NCBI RefSeq assembly: GCF_002220865.2
Contig: NZ_NHRJ02000003.1
Span: forward strand, 63,244-127,243
Length of the DNA stretch: 64,000 nucleotides
Source of the DNA: Paenibacillus xerothermodurans
Lineage (GTDB): Bacteria; Bacillota; Bacilli; Paenibacillales; NBRC-103111
Direction: 5' to 3'
The notes below the pieces were generated by a model. That model did no database searches, was not told the origin of the DNA, and was given only the letters and a program-made list of their open reading frames with translations. The position numbers were made by a program, and so were the translations under genes. This document shows positions 1 through 8,441 of this stretch, in pieces (position 1 is the first letter of the stretch; the number at the start of each line of letters is the position of its first letter).

Positions 1-2
1 CG

Positions 3-329
3 TCGGCCAATATTGGAGTGGTCCTGGACCCTTGCAACTTGCTCACGCAGAGCAACTACAAGCAGCAGGACGAAATTATAGAAGAGGCCTTTCGTTTGCT
101 GGGCACCCGCATTGTGAGTGCCCATGCGAAAGATTTTGTCATAGATCCTGCTGCCGGTGAACTGCAGATGATTGCCGCCGGCAGAGGCATGCTGAACTAC
201 GATAAGTTTATGGGGCTGATGAATCACTATAAGCCGCATAGTTTCATTACGTTGGAGCGTGTGCCTGAGCAGCACATGTTTGAATCGAGCGCGTTCATCC
301 GGCGCAAACGTGTGGATTGCTCAGTGTGA
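3..329 (+). CDS. Sugar phosphate isomerase/epimerase-like protein, 3' end only
   Basis: The reading frame is open from the window edge, so the gene is truncated on the left; the in-frame GTG at 18 is probably internal. The visible 109 residues contain a DPCNLL segment, a HAKD segment and GRGMLNYDKFM followed by ITLERV. These resemble the C-terminal strands of xylose-isomerase-like TIM barrels (AP endonuclease 2 family), where D, H and E residues bind a divalent metal. The substrate cannot be told; the family covers sugar and sugar-phosphate isomerases and inosose dehydratases. A strong terminator follows at 347, so this is the last gene of its transcript. Family placement is fairly safe, exact function unknown. 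Confidence 0.65.
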   Translation, partial: SANIGVVLDPCNLLTQSNYKQQDEIIEEAFRLLGTRIVSAHAKDFVIDPAAGELQMIAAGRGMLNYDKFMGLMNHYKPHSFITLERVPEQHMFESSAFIRRKRVDCSV

Positions 330-346
330 TCAAATTGATCCTGAAG

Positions 347-375
347 CTGTGGATTTTCGAATCCGCAGTTTTTTT
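347..375 (+). terminator. Rho-independent terminator
   Basis: A perfect 9-bp stem (CTGTGGATT / AATCCGCAG, one G-T pair) closed by a TTCG tetraloop is followed by seven T. It ends the transcript of the truncated isomerase-like gene. Confidence 0.85.
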
Positions 376-518
376 GTTCGGCGCATACAGCGCTATGTCA
401 CGTAGATCAAGCGCAGCTAACATTCAGGTGACTAGCATTCGTCCAGGAAACGATCTTTTATTTTTTAGTGGAAAGGCGTACCATGTATTGAAACAATAGC
501 CTTACGGAGGAGTGTACC

Positions 519-1736
519 ATGGAACCGTGGAAACGCACGATGTGGATTTTATGGGGCGGCGTAGTGCTGTGCAGTTCCAGCTACACGATGTCGGTACCGT
601 TCCTCCCTTTATTTTTGCTCGAGTTGGGTGTGGATGACACGACCGTCAATCTGTGGGCCGGTGCGGTGTATTCATCTGCATTCTTGATCGGGGCGATCAT
701 GGCGCCGTTCTGGGGAGGGCTGGCCGACCGATACGGCAAACGCAAAATGGTTATCCGTGCCGGCATCAGTCTAGCGGTGATTTACGCCCTGTTCGCGTTT
801 GTTCAAACCCCGTGGCAGCTGATCGGAGCGCGCTTGCTGCATGGCTTCGTCGGCGGCTTCGTGCCTGCGTCCATGGCCATAGTTGCGTCCACGGCGCCTG
901 AAAAGCAGATGGGCTGGAGTCTCGGCATGATGCAGGCCGGTACGATGTCGGGAGGCATCCTCGGGCCTTTATTCGGCGGGTTATTGTCGGAGTGGTTCGG
1001 CTTTCGCATGTCATTCATCGTGGCGGCGGTTCTAATTTTCGTTGCGGCAGTGGCGGTTATTATTTGGGTGCATGATGGCAAGGGAGGAAGCAATCCGTCC
1101 GCTGTACGCAGCAGCATCCTTCAAACATGGAAGGAAGCCGCCGCCAATCGTACTTTGGTGCTAATGCTGCTTCTGTTATTTGTTTTTCAGCTTTCCGTCA
1201 ACATGATTCAACCGCTGCTCACACTGCACGTGGCTGGCTTACAGGGCGACCTCGCAGGCGCGGTGCTGACGTCCGGGATTATTTTTTCCATCATCGGTAT
1301 AGCAGGCATTGTAGCGTCGCCTTTTTGGGGCAGAATTGGGCAAAAGCTCAGCTGCAGCTTCATACTCAGCGTCTGTTTACTGGCGTCGGGAGGCGTGGTG
1401 TCGATGCAATTTTTTGTCCAGCAGCTGTGGCTGTTTACGGTGGTGCAGTTTGTTTACGGTTTTTTCATGGCTGGTATAACGCCGGCTATCAACGCTATGG
1501 TGATTCGCAATACCGATGCAGGATTCCGGGGCCGTTCGTTCGGGTTGACGGCCAGTGCCAATCAGTTCGGTGCCATGGCGGGGCCATTGCTCGGCGGAGC
1601 ACTTGGGCTGGGTCTGAACATACACTGGGTGTTTGTGGTTACAGGTGTAATTTTGATCGCCACCGGGGCTGTTGTGTACTCAGGCTTTCGGCAGGGGGGA
1701 GCCGGGCAGAGTACGCACGAGGCAAAGAGCATCTGA
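519..1736 (+). CDS. MFS multidrug-type efflux transporter (DHA1 family)
   Basis: This 405-residue integral membrane protein looks like a 12-helix major facilitator drug:proton antiporter. Motif A between helices 2 and 3 is GGLADRYGKRKM (about residues 66-77), and an antiporter motif C-like stretch, MQAGTMSGGILGP, lies in helix 5. This places it in the DHA1 group near MdtG/YqjV/Bmr. The start is ATG with GGAGGAG just upstream. It stands alone between the terminator at 347 and yunB. The substrate cannot be read from the sequence, and no regulator gene sits beside it. Confidence 0.85.
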   Translation: MEPWKRTMWILWGGVVLCSSSYTMSVPFLPLFLLELGVDDTTVNLWAGAVYSSAFLIGAIMAPFWGGLADRYGKRKMVIRAGISLAVIYALFAFVQTPWQLIGARLLHGFVGGFVPASMAIVASTAPEKQMGWSLGMMQAGTMSGGILGPLFGGLLSEWFGFRMSFIVAAVLIFVAAVAVIIWVHDGKGGSNPSAVRSSILQTWKEAAANRTLVLMLLLLFVFQLSVNMIQPLLTLHVAGLQGDLAGAVLTSGIIFSIIGIAGIVASPFWGRIGQKLSCSFILSVCLLASGGVVSMQFFVQQLWLFTVVQFVYGFFMAGITPAINAMVIRNTDAGFRGRSFGLTASANQFGAMAGPLLGGALGLGLNIHWVFVVTGVILIATGAVVYSGFRQGGAGQSTHEAKSI

Positions 1737-1990
1737 TGGAGCTTGAGACGTGCTGTTGAAAACTGCAGGATGGCAGCCGAGCTCATTCGTTACAGCGCCT
1801 ATGCTCTGCATGCATTTGGTGCTCACTGTGAGACATTGCCCGGGCTATGGCATGCGCCAACTCTCTTCTTTTTTCAAGGTGCTTTGCATACGCTGGTATA
1901 GTACATGCCGACGATGTCTGTGCAATCGGCTCCAAGTTCGCAGTTACAGCAGTGATGATGCCGTTTGCCAGCTCCAAGGGGGGAGCATAC

Positions 1991-2773
1991 ATGCTTGTGC
2001 TTAGACGTAGATGGAAGAGAAAAATCGGTGGGCCGGGAAAAATCAAACGGAACGTGATCTTGGTTATGCTCATCGTGTTCCTGTTTACCACGCAGTTGTT
2101 CATTTATATCGAAAAAAATTTGAAACCGCCGCTCACTAACCTTGCAAAAATCCGCGTGAAACAGATCGCAGTGCAGTCGATTAACAGCGCAATTTCCGAC
2201 CGAATTGGGCAAAACACCAGTTTTGACCGGCTCATCGATTGGCGCACAGACCGCGATGGGAAGGTAACCGCTTTTATGCTGAATTACGCCGAGCACATGA
2301 GAATAACGGCAGAAACGATCAAAACCGTCAATAACAAGCTGGCTGAGCTGCAGAGTATGCCGGAGCATATTCCTCTTGGGCAAGCGATGAACAGCCCGAT
2401 AATGGCTTCTTTCGGACCGCATATTCCAATTCGTCTTGTGCCCGCGGCCGCAGCGAAGGTCGAGTTGAACACACGCCATCGCAACGCGGGGATCAACATG
2501 ATTCTGGTTGAAGTATACATACGGATAACCGCTGAGGTATCGGTCATCATCCCGTTGGACACCGTACCGGAAGTAGTGGAAACAGAGGTGCCGATCTCCT
2601 ACGCACTGGTCGTTGGGGATGTGCCGACTTATTATTTCGATGGAAAAGGCCAGCCCGCTGGCAACAGTCCCCCGATGCCGCCCGGCATATCGATTCCGCA
2701 GCTCCAGACGCCCTCGTCGAAGGAGACCACGTTTGATGCCGGCACGCCGGCTTCGGCTGAGTCGGCTGACTGA
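1991..2773 (+). CDS. yunB: Sporulation protein YunB
   Basis: This 260-residue protein has one N-terminal membrane anchor after a basic start (LRRRWKRK...), then an extracytoplasmic domain typical of YunB, a mother-cell sporulation protein of the sigma-E regulon in Bacillus. Family hallmarks visible are INSAIS, NYAEHMRITAETI, IPLGQAMNSPIMASFGPHIPIR and EVSVIIPLDT. The frame extends upstream to 1847, but ATG 1991 is preferred because AAGGGGGGAG precedes it and the membrane anchor then falls at the N terminus. The C terminus ends in a Pro-rich tail. It lies convergent to lytH, as its Bacillus counterpart is also a neighbour of lytH. Its molecular role is not established. Confidence 0.88.
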   Translation: MLVLRRRWKRKIGGPGKIKRNVILVMLIVFLFTTQLFIYIEKNLKPPLTNLAKIRVKQIAVQSINSAISDRIGQNTSFDRLIDWRTDRDGKVTAFMLNYAEHMRITAETIKTVNNKLAELQSMPEHIPLGQAMNSPIMASFGPHIPIRLVPAAAAKVELNTRHRNAGINMILVEVYIRITAEVSVIIPLDTVPEVVETEVPISYALVVGDVPTYYFDGKGQPAGNSPPMPPGISIPQLQTPSSKETTFDAGTPASAESAD

Positions 2774-3027
2774 CCGCCGGCCGACCGACAGCAGATGTGG
2801 ACCGCTGCGGCAGAGTCAGCGTTCACCGATAAAAGGTGCTTGAGCACCGCGCATTGTCTTGAACGCAGATCATCACGGGTTGGTCTGTTGGTCGGGAGTG
2901 GACAGAAGCGGGTAGGCTGCTGGGCGCCGCCTTTGGTCACCAGGGTGTGTGCACATCATCGGGCATGTTGTTGGCGCAGCCGGCTTTAAACGCGGGCGTT
3001 TTGCGTGCAACAAGACACTTATCAATG

Positions 3028-3212
3028 GTACAGCTGCTTGCTGCTGCCGACTGGAGTGACGACCGGAGCTGACCCATAAACACCAATCAGTGGTACAGCT
3101 GCTTGCTGCTGCCCACTGCAGCGACGTCGGAGCTGACCGATAAACACCAATGAGTGGTACAGCTGCTTGCTGCTGCCCACTGCAGCGACGTCGGAGCTGA
3201 CTGATAAACACC
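3028..3212. repeat. Three tandem direct repeats of about 65 bp
   Basis: Units start at 3028, 3093 and 3157 (65, 64 and a partial 56 bp). Each begins GTACAGCTGCTTGCTGCTGC and ends TAAACACCAAT(C/G)AGTG; units 2 and 3 are nearly identical, unit 1 has diverged. They fill the 470-bp gap between the convergent yunB and lytH genes. I see no gene or clear terminator in that gap. Confidence 0.85.
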
Positions 3213-3245
3213 ACAGCCGGCTTACCTACACAAGAACTGCCGCAC

Positions 3246-4283
3246 CTACTTTTTGATCCGCAATCGTTCCTCACGCTCCCATTTCCGCAAGTGAGGGTAA
3301 GGATCGAACGACCAATCCGTCACTCCGTTATCACGGTAGAGGCCATAGTGCAGGTGCGGCGGGAATTTGCCCGACGTTCCCGGCTTGCCGTAGCCTGAAC
3401 TTCCGACCCAGCCTACGACCTGTCCAGGCGTAACGACATCCCCTACTTTCACTTTCTTGTTGAATCCGGACAGGTGGGCGTAATAATGGTAAACGTTGTT
3501 TAAGTCGCGGATCCCGACTCGCCATCCGCCGTAAGGATTCCAGCCCATAATTTCTATAATGCCATACGTTGCGCTGCGGACGGGTACGCCATATCCGGCA
3601 AACAGATCCGTTCCCTCATGGATCCGGAAACCGCCCCAGCCCCGGCTCGCTCCCCATGTGCTGTGATAGGTGTAATGCGAGCGCAGCGGCATAACAAACG
3701 TGTGCTCATGCAAATCCAGTGTATCGAACTTAGCGTATATTTTCGCAAATTGGTGAACCCGGTCAACGCTGCGCGGATGTTGATAATATTCCCACAGCCC
3801 GATGAGCACATCGTCCTCTGCAGACCCGTGCTTAAGCAGGAACGTTGCCATCGAACACAGACGGTCGAGACTATCTCCGCGGTCGGCCCGGCCATCTCCG
3901 GAACCGTCCCGCCCGAGCCCATCGAAGAATGCGATACTTGCCGGATGAGTATCCTCATGGTCGGGGTTTAGCATTCCGCACCACTGCAGCTCCGAAAAGT
4001 AAATTGCAATCAGACCGTCCCGTCCCGGCCGCTTTCGCGCAATGCTGATAGTGCGCTCATATTGATCGACTGCCGCCAGGTAATACCAAGGGATTCCCGT
4101 CAAGGTGCTTACTTTATCAAACAGTTCCTTGCGCTCGGCGAACACTGCTTTCACGCTGTCCCGCTCCGCGTTCACCGGTTGGGCTGAAACGACAGGGGCA
4201 CTGGCCGCGGCGGGCGGAACTGCACTCAAAAAAACACTAAAGCATAACATAAATATAACGCTGTTCCGCCAGTTCACAGCCAT
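3246..4283 (-). CDS. lytH: LytH-like sporulation peptidoglycan endopeptidase (M23)
   Basis: A 345-residue secreted peptidase. It has an N-terminal signal sequence (about residues 1-28), a central helical domain (about 45-185) and a C-terminal LytM/M23 zinc peptidase domain (about 196-335). The zinc ligand set is visible as H222-EGT-D226 and H310-L-H312, with a catalytic-type H at YAHL (H270). In Bacillus, LytH (YunA) trims cortex stem peptides to single L-Ala residues in the forespore envelope under sigma-K, and lies beside yunB. The same adjacency here, plus matching length (326 residues in B. subtilis), supports the name. The promoter was not identified. Convergent with yunB. Confidence 0.8.
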   Translation of the reverse strand: MAVNWRNSVIFMLCFSVFLSAVPPAAASAPVVSAQPVNAERDSVKAVFAERKELFDKVSTLTGIPWYYLAAVDQYERTISIARKRPGRDGLIAIYFSELQWCGMLNPDHEDTHPASIAFFDGLGRDGSGDGRADRGDSLDRLCSMATFLLKHGSAEDDVLIGLWEYYQHPRSVDRVHQFAKIYAKFDTLDLHEHTFVMPLRSHYTYHSTWGASRGWGGFRIHEGTDLFAGYGVPVRSATYGIIEIMGWNPYGGWRVGIRDLNNVYHYYAHLSGFNKKVKVGDVVTPGQVVGWVGSSGYGKPGTSGKFPPHLHYGLYRDNGVTDWSFDPYPHLRKWEREERLRIKK

Positions 4284-4385
4284 AAATCAGCTACCTCCAA
4301 AGTTAGGATCAAAAAAGCTTTTTACCGTGTTTATCTGCTACAGCTAGGATGTGACACGGTATGTATTTTTATCCTCACCACCTGT

Positions 4386-4426
4386 CAAACCGTTCGTTTG
4401 CAGGGGGGGTGTTTTTTTGGTATGAT
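4386..4426 (+). promoter_or_regulatory. Extended -10 promoter of larC2 with a dyad over the -35
   Basis: The -35 is TTGCAG (4398-4403); 17 bp later comes TATGAT (4421-4426) preceded by TG at the extended position. The dyad CAAAC-cgttc-GTTTG (4386-4400) overlaps the -35 and is part of a larger G/C-rich inverted repeat followed by seven T. It could be an operator or a cryptic terminator. The predicted transcript start lies about 15 nt before the larC2 start codon. Confidence 0.55.
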
Positions 4427-4447
4427 GCGAACAGGGAGGGATCGCGC

Positions 4448-4921
4448 ATGGGATTTCAACACCGGGAAGAGCACGTGGACGAAGGGATGCTGCTGGTGCA
4501 GGCAAATATCGATGACATGAACCCTGAGTTGTGTTCTTACGTAGGGGATTTGTTGTTTGAAGCGGGGGCCAACGACGTGTATTGGGTGCCGATCATCATG
4601 AAAAAGGGACGTCCGGGCATCATGTTGAATGTGCTTGTGGGTGACTGTGAGCTATCAAGTATTGAGGAGGTCATTTTTCGGGAAACCACAACAATCGGCT
4701 TGCGTTATATGCGTGCAGTGTGCCACCGCTTGGCGCGGCAGTTCGAGAGTGTGGCCACCCCGTGGGGTGAGATCAATGTGAAAGTCGGTTACCACAGAGG
4801 AGATATGGTGCAGTTCGCCCCTGAGTTCAAAGATTGTGAGCAAGCGGCGAAACAGCATGGAGTACCGCTGAAACGTGTGTATGATGAGGTGCGGCGGCTT
4901 TTTCTGTCGAGGATCAGCTGA
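4448..4921 (+). CDS. larC: LarC C-terminal domain as a separate protein (LarC2)
   Basis: These 157 residues match only the C-terminal half of LarC (formerly DUF111), the CTP-dependent cyclometallase that inserts nickel into the pincer cofactor of lactate racemase-type enzymes. Diagnostic stretches are ANIDDMNPEL, MKKGRPGIMLNVL, FRETTTIGLR and APEFKDCEQAA. ATG 4448 is chosen because GGGAGGG ends 7 nt upstream; the frame is open further upstream but would run through the promoter. In lactobacilli the two LarC halves are joined by a programmed frameshift. Here the N-terminal half lies 0.6 kb away on the opposite strand, so the two cannot be co-translated. LarE is not in the window. Confidence 0.85.
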   Translation: MGFQHREEHVDEGMLLVQANIDDMNPELCSYVGDLLFEAGANDVYWVPIIMKKGRPGIMLNVLVGDCELSSIEEVIFRETTTIGLRYMRAVCHRLARQFESVATPWGEINVKVGYHRGDMVQFAPEFKDCEQAAKQHGVPLKRVYDEVRRLFLSRIS

Positions 4922-5304
4922 GATACGGCCAAGCGGGGGTCTAATTTCAGTCGTGCTTCAAAAACGATGCTGAGGTCCTTGCCATTAGAGGCCGCGGAGA
5001 CTGGTTGCCTATGGCACGCGGTGCCGGGTCCAGTCGGGGGTCGAACCGGGACAAACAACAACATCCCGGTGCTGGTGTGAGCCGATCACGAGAGAAGGCT
5101 CATCACCGCCTTAGCGGCGGGCAAAGCTGGCACTAGGCTCATGTCCTAGCTGTGCGGATGCACGCAGCGGTGTCCAAGCTATTGTGTGCTTGCGATCGCA
5201 AGCAACGGGCATCCGCCATGAGCGCGGGTCAGAGCGCAATCACCACATTCAATGCCCGCGGTTGCTCGGATGCTGCATGGGTGCGCCCTGCCCGGCCTTG
5301 TAAG
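4922..5304. other. Gene-free gap between larC2 and the downstream repeats
   Basis: No supported gene, terminator or RNA. From about 5240 a degenerate relative of the repeats at 5305-5551 is visible (CAATGCCCGCGG). Confidence 0.5.
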
Positions 5305-5551
5305 TTACCACGTGCAATGCCCGCGGGCTGTCCGCGCTTGTACGATGCGTGCAGCTGTGTCACCACCCATTAGCACGGGGATACCGCAGTTTACCACGTG
5401 CAATGCCCGCGGCTGTCCGGGCTTGTACGATGCGTGCGGCCGTGTCACCACCATGAGCACGGGGAGACCGCAGTTACCACGTGCAATGCCCGCGGCTGTC
5501 CGGGCTTGTACGATGCGTGCGGCTGTTGTCACCACCCATTAGCACGGGCCA
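5305..5551. repeat. About 84-bp direct repeats, decayed copies of the larC1 3' end
   Basis: Three units begin with TTACCACGTGCAATGCCCGC at 5305, 5391 and 5474 (86, 83 and about 78 bp). Read on the minus strand, each resembles the last codons of larC1. In the genuine larC1 end AACAAGCCCGG is followed, after several His codons, by ACAGCCACGGGCATTGAACGTGG; in the repeats the same blocks occur with the intervening His codons missing and a few substitutions. They look like tandem duplications of that end. Confidence 0.75.
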
Positions 5552-5554
5552 CGT

Positions 5555-6571
5555 TCAATGCCCGTGGCTGTGCGGATGAACATGGCTATGGCCATGGCCG
5601 GGCTTGTTATGGTCCGTGTGGCGATGCTCATGCTCATGCCCGTCATTATGGCCATGCTCGTGTGAATGATCGTGCGAATGTTCATGCGTATGGCTTTGGT
5701 GAGTATGGTGGTCATCGCCGTGGCCGTGCGCATGAGTATGGCTATGGTGGTGCGCAGGACTATGGTGATGCTCATGCGAATGCTCATGTCCAGACGCGAT
5801 GTGAACTTCCTCGTAATGCACCTGATATTTATGGTTAAACGAATCAGCCTTGCCTATCACGACACGCAGTACGTTGGGTTGGTTTGGCAGATCTCGCGTA
5901 CCCGCGCCATATCCTACCGTTTCTACCACCATCGACGGATAACCTTTCGCAAACTCGTCGACCAGACCGGCAATAATGCCTGCGCCCGTGGGCGTGGTCA
6001 TCTCCACCGCGTATCTGGATGGCGAGATGGGTAGTCCGCGCATCATTTCCAATGTGGCCGGAGCGGGAACCGGATAAATGCCGTGGTCACACCTGACGGT
6101 TCCGGCGCCCAGCACTACCGGAGAAGAGAACACCTTTTCCACGTCCAAGGAATCTAAAGCTAACGCAACCCCGATCACATCCACGATCGAATCGATCGCC
6201 CCGACTTCATGAAAATGCACCTTTTCAACAGGCATGTTGTGAATTTTTGCCTCGGCTATGGCTATTTTGTCGAAAATGGCCAAGCTCAGCTTAACAACCC
6301 TTGCCTTAAAGCCCGCCTCTTGGATGATTTTCACAATTTCCGAATAATGTCTATGATGTGTGGGCGGCGTGTTTGGATCCACCATAACATCCAGTTTTAA
6401 AGCGGAAATTCCATTTTTGTTGGCACGTTTCCACTCGAGAGAGAACGGCTCGATCTTGATTTTATGAAGCTCTTCTTCAATATAATCCCGGTCCGCACCC
6501 GCGTCGACCAACGCCGCGAGAGTCATGTCGCCGCTGATTCCTGAGAAACAATCCAAATAGGCGATTTTCAT
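5555..6571 (-). CDS. larC: LarC N-terminal domain with His-rich tail (LarC1)
   Basis: 338 residues. Residues 1-260 are the N-terminal LarC domain (DCFSGISGDMTLAALVDAGAD at the start, KVHFHEVGAIDSIVDVIG near 118-134, TPTGAGI near 193). Residues 262-338 are a tail with 36 histidines in 77 residues, presumably nickel-binding. In fused LarC a His-rich stretch links the two domains, so here the gene stops just where the second domain should begin; that domain is encoded at 4448 on the other strand. The start ATG lies 3 nt after the larB stop with GAGGGAC upstream, so larB and larC1 are translationally linked. Confidence 0.88.
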   Translation of the reverse strand: MKIAYLDCFSGISGDMTLAALVDAGADRDYIEEELHKIKIEPFSLEWKRANKNGISALKLDVMVDPNTPPTHHRHYSEIVKIIQEAGFKARVVKLSLAIFDKIAIAEAKIHNMPVEKVHFHEVGAIDSIVDVIGVALALDSLDVEKVFSSPVVLGAGTVRCDHGIYPVPAPATLEMMRGLPISPSRYAVEMTTPTGAGIIAGLVDEFAKGYPSMVVETVGYGAGTRDLPNQPNVLRVVIGKADSFNHKYQVHYEEVHIASGHEHSHEHHHSPAHHHSHTHAHGHGDDHHTHQSHTHEHSHDHSHEHGHNDGHEHEHRHTDHNKPGHGHSHVHPHSHGH

Positions 6572-6574
6572 AGC

Positions 6575-7366
6575 TCAGTCCCTCTTCATGGTAATTTTAT
6601 GTATTAATGCAGCGTTATAGCCGGCACCAAAGCCGTTATCGATATTCACTACAGATACGCCGGGCGCACAAGAGTTCAGCATCGCGAGCAGTGCGGCCAT
6701 GCCGTGGAAGCTGGCTCCATAGCCTACGCTTGTGGGCACGGCGAACACAGGTTTTGCTACAAGCCCGCCGACCACGCTGGTCAACGCGCCCTCCATGCCT
6801 GCTGCGACCACGATAGCTGTGGCAGCCCGAATCAGTTCCAGCCTGCGGAACAGGCGGTGAATCCCCGCCACGCCTACATCATACACGCGCTCGACACGGC
6901 AGCCCATGAATTCGGCCGTTAACGCGGCTTCTTCGGCCACCGGCAGATCGGAAGTTCCGGCGCACACGACAGCGACGTAGTTTCCATCCTTCGGAGGCAT
7001 GGCTTCGGCGTTTCTATACCATACAAGCACCCTGGCGTCCGGATGGTACACGGCGGCCGGGATGGCTGTTACGAGCTCGGCAGCCTTGTCTTGGCTGACG
7101 CGTGTAGCGAGCACCTTGTCGGAATGCAGCATTAGCCTTTGGAAGATGGCGGCAATTTGGTCCGCTGTTTTGCTTTCCCCATAAATGACCTCAGGGAATC
7201 CGGTGCGCTGCTCTCTGTCTATATCCAGCTGGGCGAAGCCAAGGTCGTCTATCCGGTTGCCCGGCTCGTTGTTGCGGTTGAGCAGCTGCCCAAGATAATT
7301 CTGTGCCTCGGATATATCCAAGTCACCCGATCTGACGAGCTTTAAGACAGATTCTAGATTCATCAT
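6575..7366 (-). CDS. larB: LarB, nickel-pincer cofactor biosynthesis carboxylase/hydrolase
   Basis: A 263-residue protein related to the AIR carboxylase PurE. LarB carboxylates the pyridinium ring of nicotinic acid adenine dinucleotide and hydrolyses the phosphoanhydride, the first step of nickel-pincer nucleotide synthesis. The C-terminal PurE-like region is clear: [85 protein letters not shown]. First gene of a larB-larC1 operon, divergent from lipA. GGAGG lies 12 nt before the ATG. An adjacent ATG 3 nt later is equally possible. Confidence 0.9.
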   Translation of the reverse strand: MMNLESVLKLVRSGDLDISEAQNYLGQLLNRNNEPGNRIDDLGFAQLDIDREQRTGFPEVIYGESKTADQIAAIFQRLMLHSDKVLATRVSQDKAAELVTAIPAAVYHPDARVLVWYRNAEAMPPKDGNYVAVVCAGTSDLPVAEEAALTAEFMGCRVERVYDVGVAGIHRLFRRLELIRAATAIVVAAGMEGALTSVVGGLVAKPVFAVPTSVGYGASFHGMAALLAMLNSCAPGVSVVNIDNGFGAGYNAALIHKITMKRD

Positions 7367-7526
7367 AGAAAGCGTTTTCCTCCGGCATAAGTATATGATG
7401 GTGCGACACTTTTTAGTCCTACCTAGTTTATCATAAAAGAAAAGGAAAGTGGATTGTTATGCCTTTCGTTGATATAATAGCTTCAAGAGTATGGACAAAG
7501 AACCGCAGAAAGCAGGGACAAAACAT

Positions 7527-8399
7527 ATGTCTACTCCGATAGAACGCAAGCCGGATTGGCTTAAAATCAAATTGACAACAGGTGAAAATTACAAAGAGTT
7601 AAAAAATATGATGCGTGACAAAACGCTGCATACCGTATGCGAAGAAGCCAAATGCCCGAACATCCATGAATGCTGGGCAAACCGTACCGCAACGTTCATG
7701 ATTCTCGGGGATATATGCACACGGGCTTGCCGCTTCTGCGCGGTAACGTCGGGTCTGCCGACGGAATTGGATCTTCAGGAGCCAGAGCGTGTGGCCGAAG
7801 CGTCAGAGCAGATGGGACTTCAGCATGTCGTCGTGACCTCGGTAGCCCGGGATGATCTGGCCGATGGCGGCGCCTCGATTTTTGCCGCGACAGTATTGGC
7901 TATACGTCAACGTATGCCGTTTTGCAGCGTGGAAGTGCTGATTCCTGATTTTATGGGCAGCGAGTCTTCACTGCGCACGGTGCTGGATGCGAAGCCGGAT
8001 ATACTGAACCACAATGTGGAAACGGTGGAGCGCTTGTCGGACAAGGTCCGCAGCAAAGCCAAATACCGCCGTTCCCTGGAGCTGCTTGCCCGATCGAAGC
8101 AAATCGCTCCTGGCATCCCGACCAAATCAAGCATTATGCTCGGCGTCGGGGAAGAGTGGTCCGAAATCATACAGACCATGGACGACTTGCGCCAGGTGGA
8201 CTGCAACATCATGACGATCGGACAGTATCTGCAGCCGACAACAAAGCATTTGACAGTCAAAAAATATTATACGCCAGAGCAGTTTGCGCAGCTGAAGGCT
8301 GAGGGCATGAAGCGCGGTTTCAGTCACGTCGAATCCGGACCGCTGGTTCGCAGCTCCTATCATGCGCATGAACAGGTGAAATCTTCGCAGCGGGCGTAA
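7527..8399 (+). CDS. lipA: Lipoyl synthase
   Basis: A 290-residue radical SAM enzyme that inserts two sulfurs into octanoyl groups on lipoyl-dependent proteins. Both iron-sulfur cluster motifs are complete: the auxiliary cluster C38/C43/C49 ([12 protein letters not shown]) and the radical-SAM CxxxCxxC C64/C68/C71 (CTRACRFC). The C-terminal [10 protein letters not shown] motif is present. ATG 7527 is preferred over ATG 7491 because AGCAGGGA lies 8 nt upstream and the N terminus then matches the family ([11 protein letters not shown]). A TATAAT at 7473-7478 fits a -10 element, without a good -35. lipA next to lytH and yutD is also the Bacillus arrangement. Confidence 0.95.
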   Translation: MSTPIERKPDWLKIKLTTGENYKELKNMMRDKTLHTVCEEAKCPNIHECWANRTATFMILGDICTRACRFCAVTSGLPTELDLQEPERVAEASEQMGLQHVVVTSVARDDLADGGASIFAATVLAIRQRMPFCSVEVLIPDFMGSESSLRTVLDAKPDILNHNVETVERLSDKVRSKAKYRRSLELLARSKQIAPGIPTKSSIMLGVGEEWSEIIQTMDDLRQVDCNIMTIGQYLQPTTKHLTVKKYYTPEQFAQLKAEGMKRGFSHVESGPLVRSSYHAHEQVKSSQRA

Positions 8400-8441
8400 A
8401 GTTACTCTACTACTTGCGTTATCTGGGAGGGAAACCATGAC

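Noticed and set aside
317-499. A 60-codon frame starting inside the end of the isomerase-like gene
   Set aside because: It runs through a strong terminator hairpin and has no ribosome site or recognisable features.
3028-3212. CRISPR array
   Set aside because: The units are contiguous without unique spacers and no cas genes are near; the same holds for the repeats at 5305-5551.
2873-3274. Minus-strand frame over the 65-bp repeats
   Set aside because: The repeat period is not a multiple of three, so the frame shifts between units; no ribosome site.
4990-5070. tRNA-like stretch with GGTCGAACC
   Set aside because: No consistent acceptor or anticodon stems can be drawn around it.
5398-5838. Long plus-strand frame over the repeats and the His-rich end of larC1
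   Set aside because: It is the antisense of CAT/CAC-rich codons; larC1 on the minus strand is clearly the gene.
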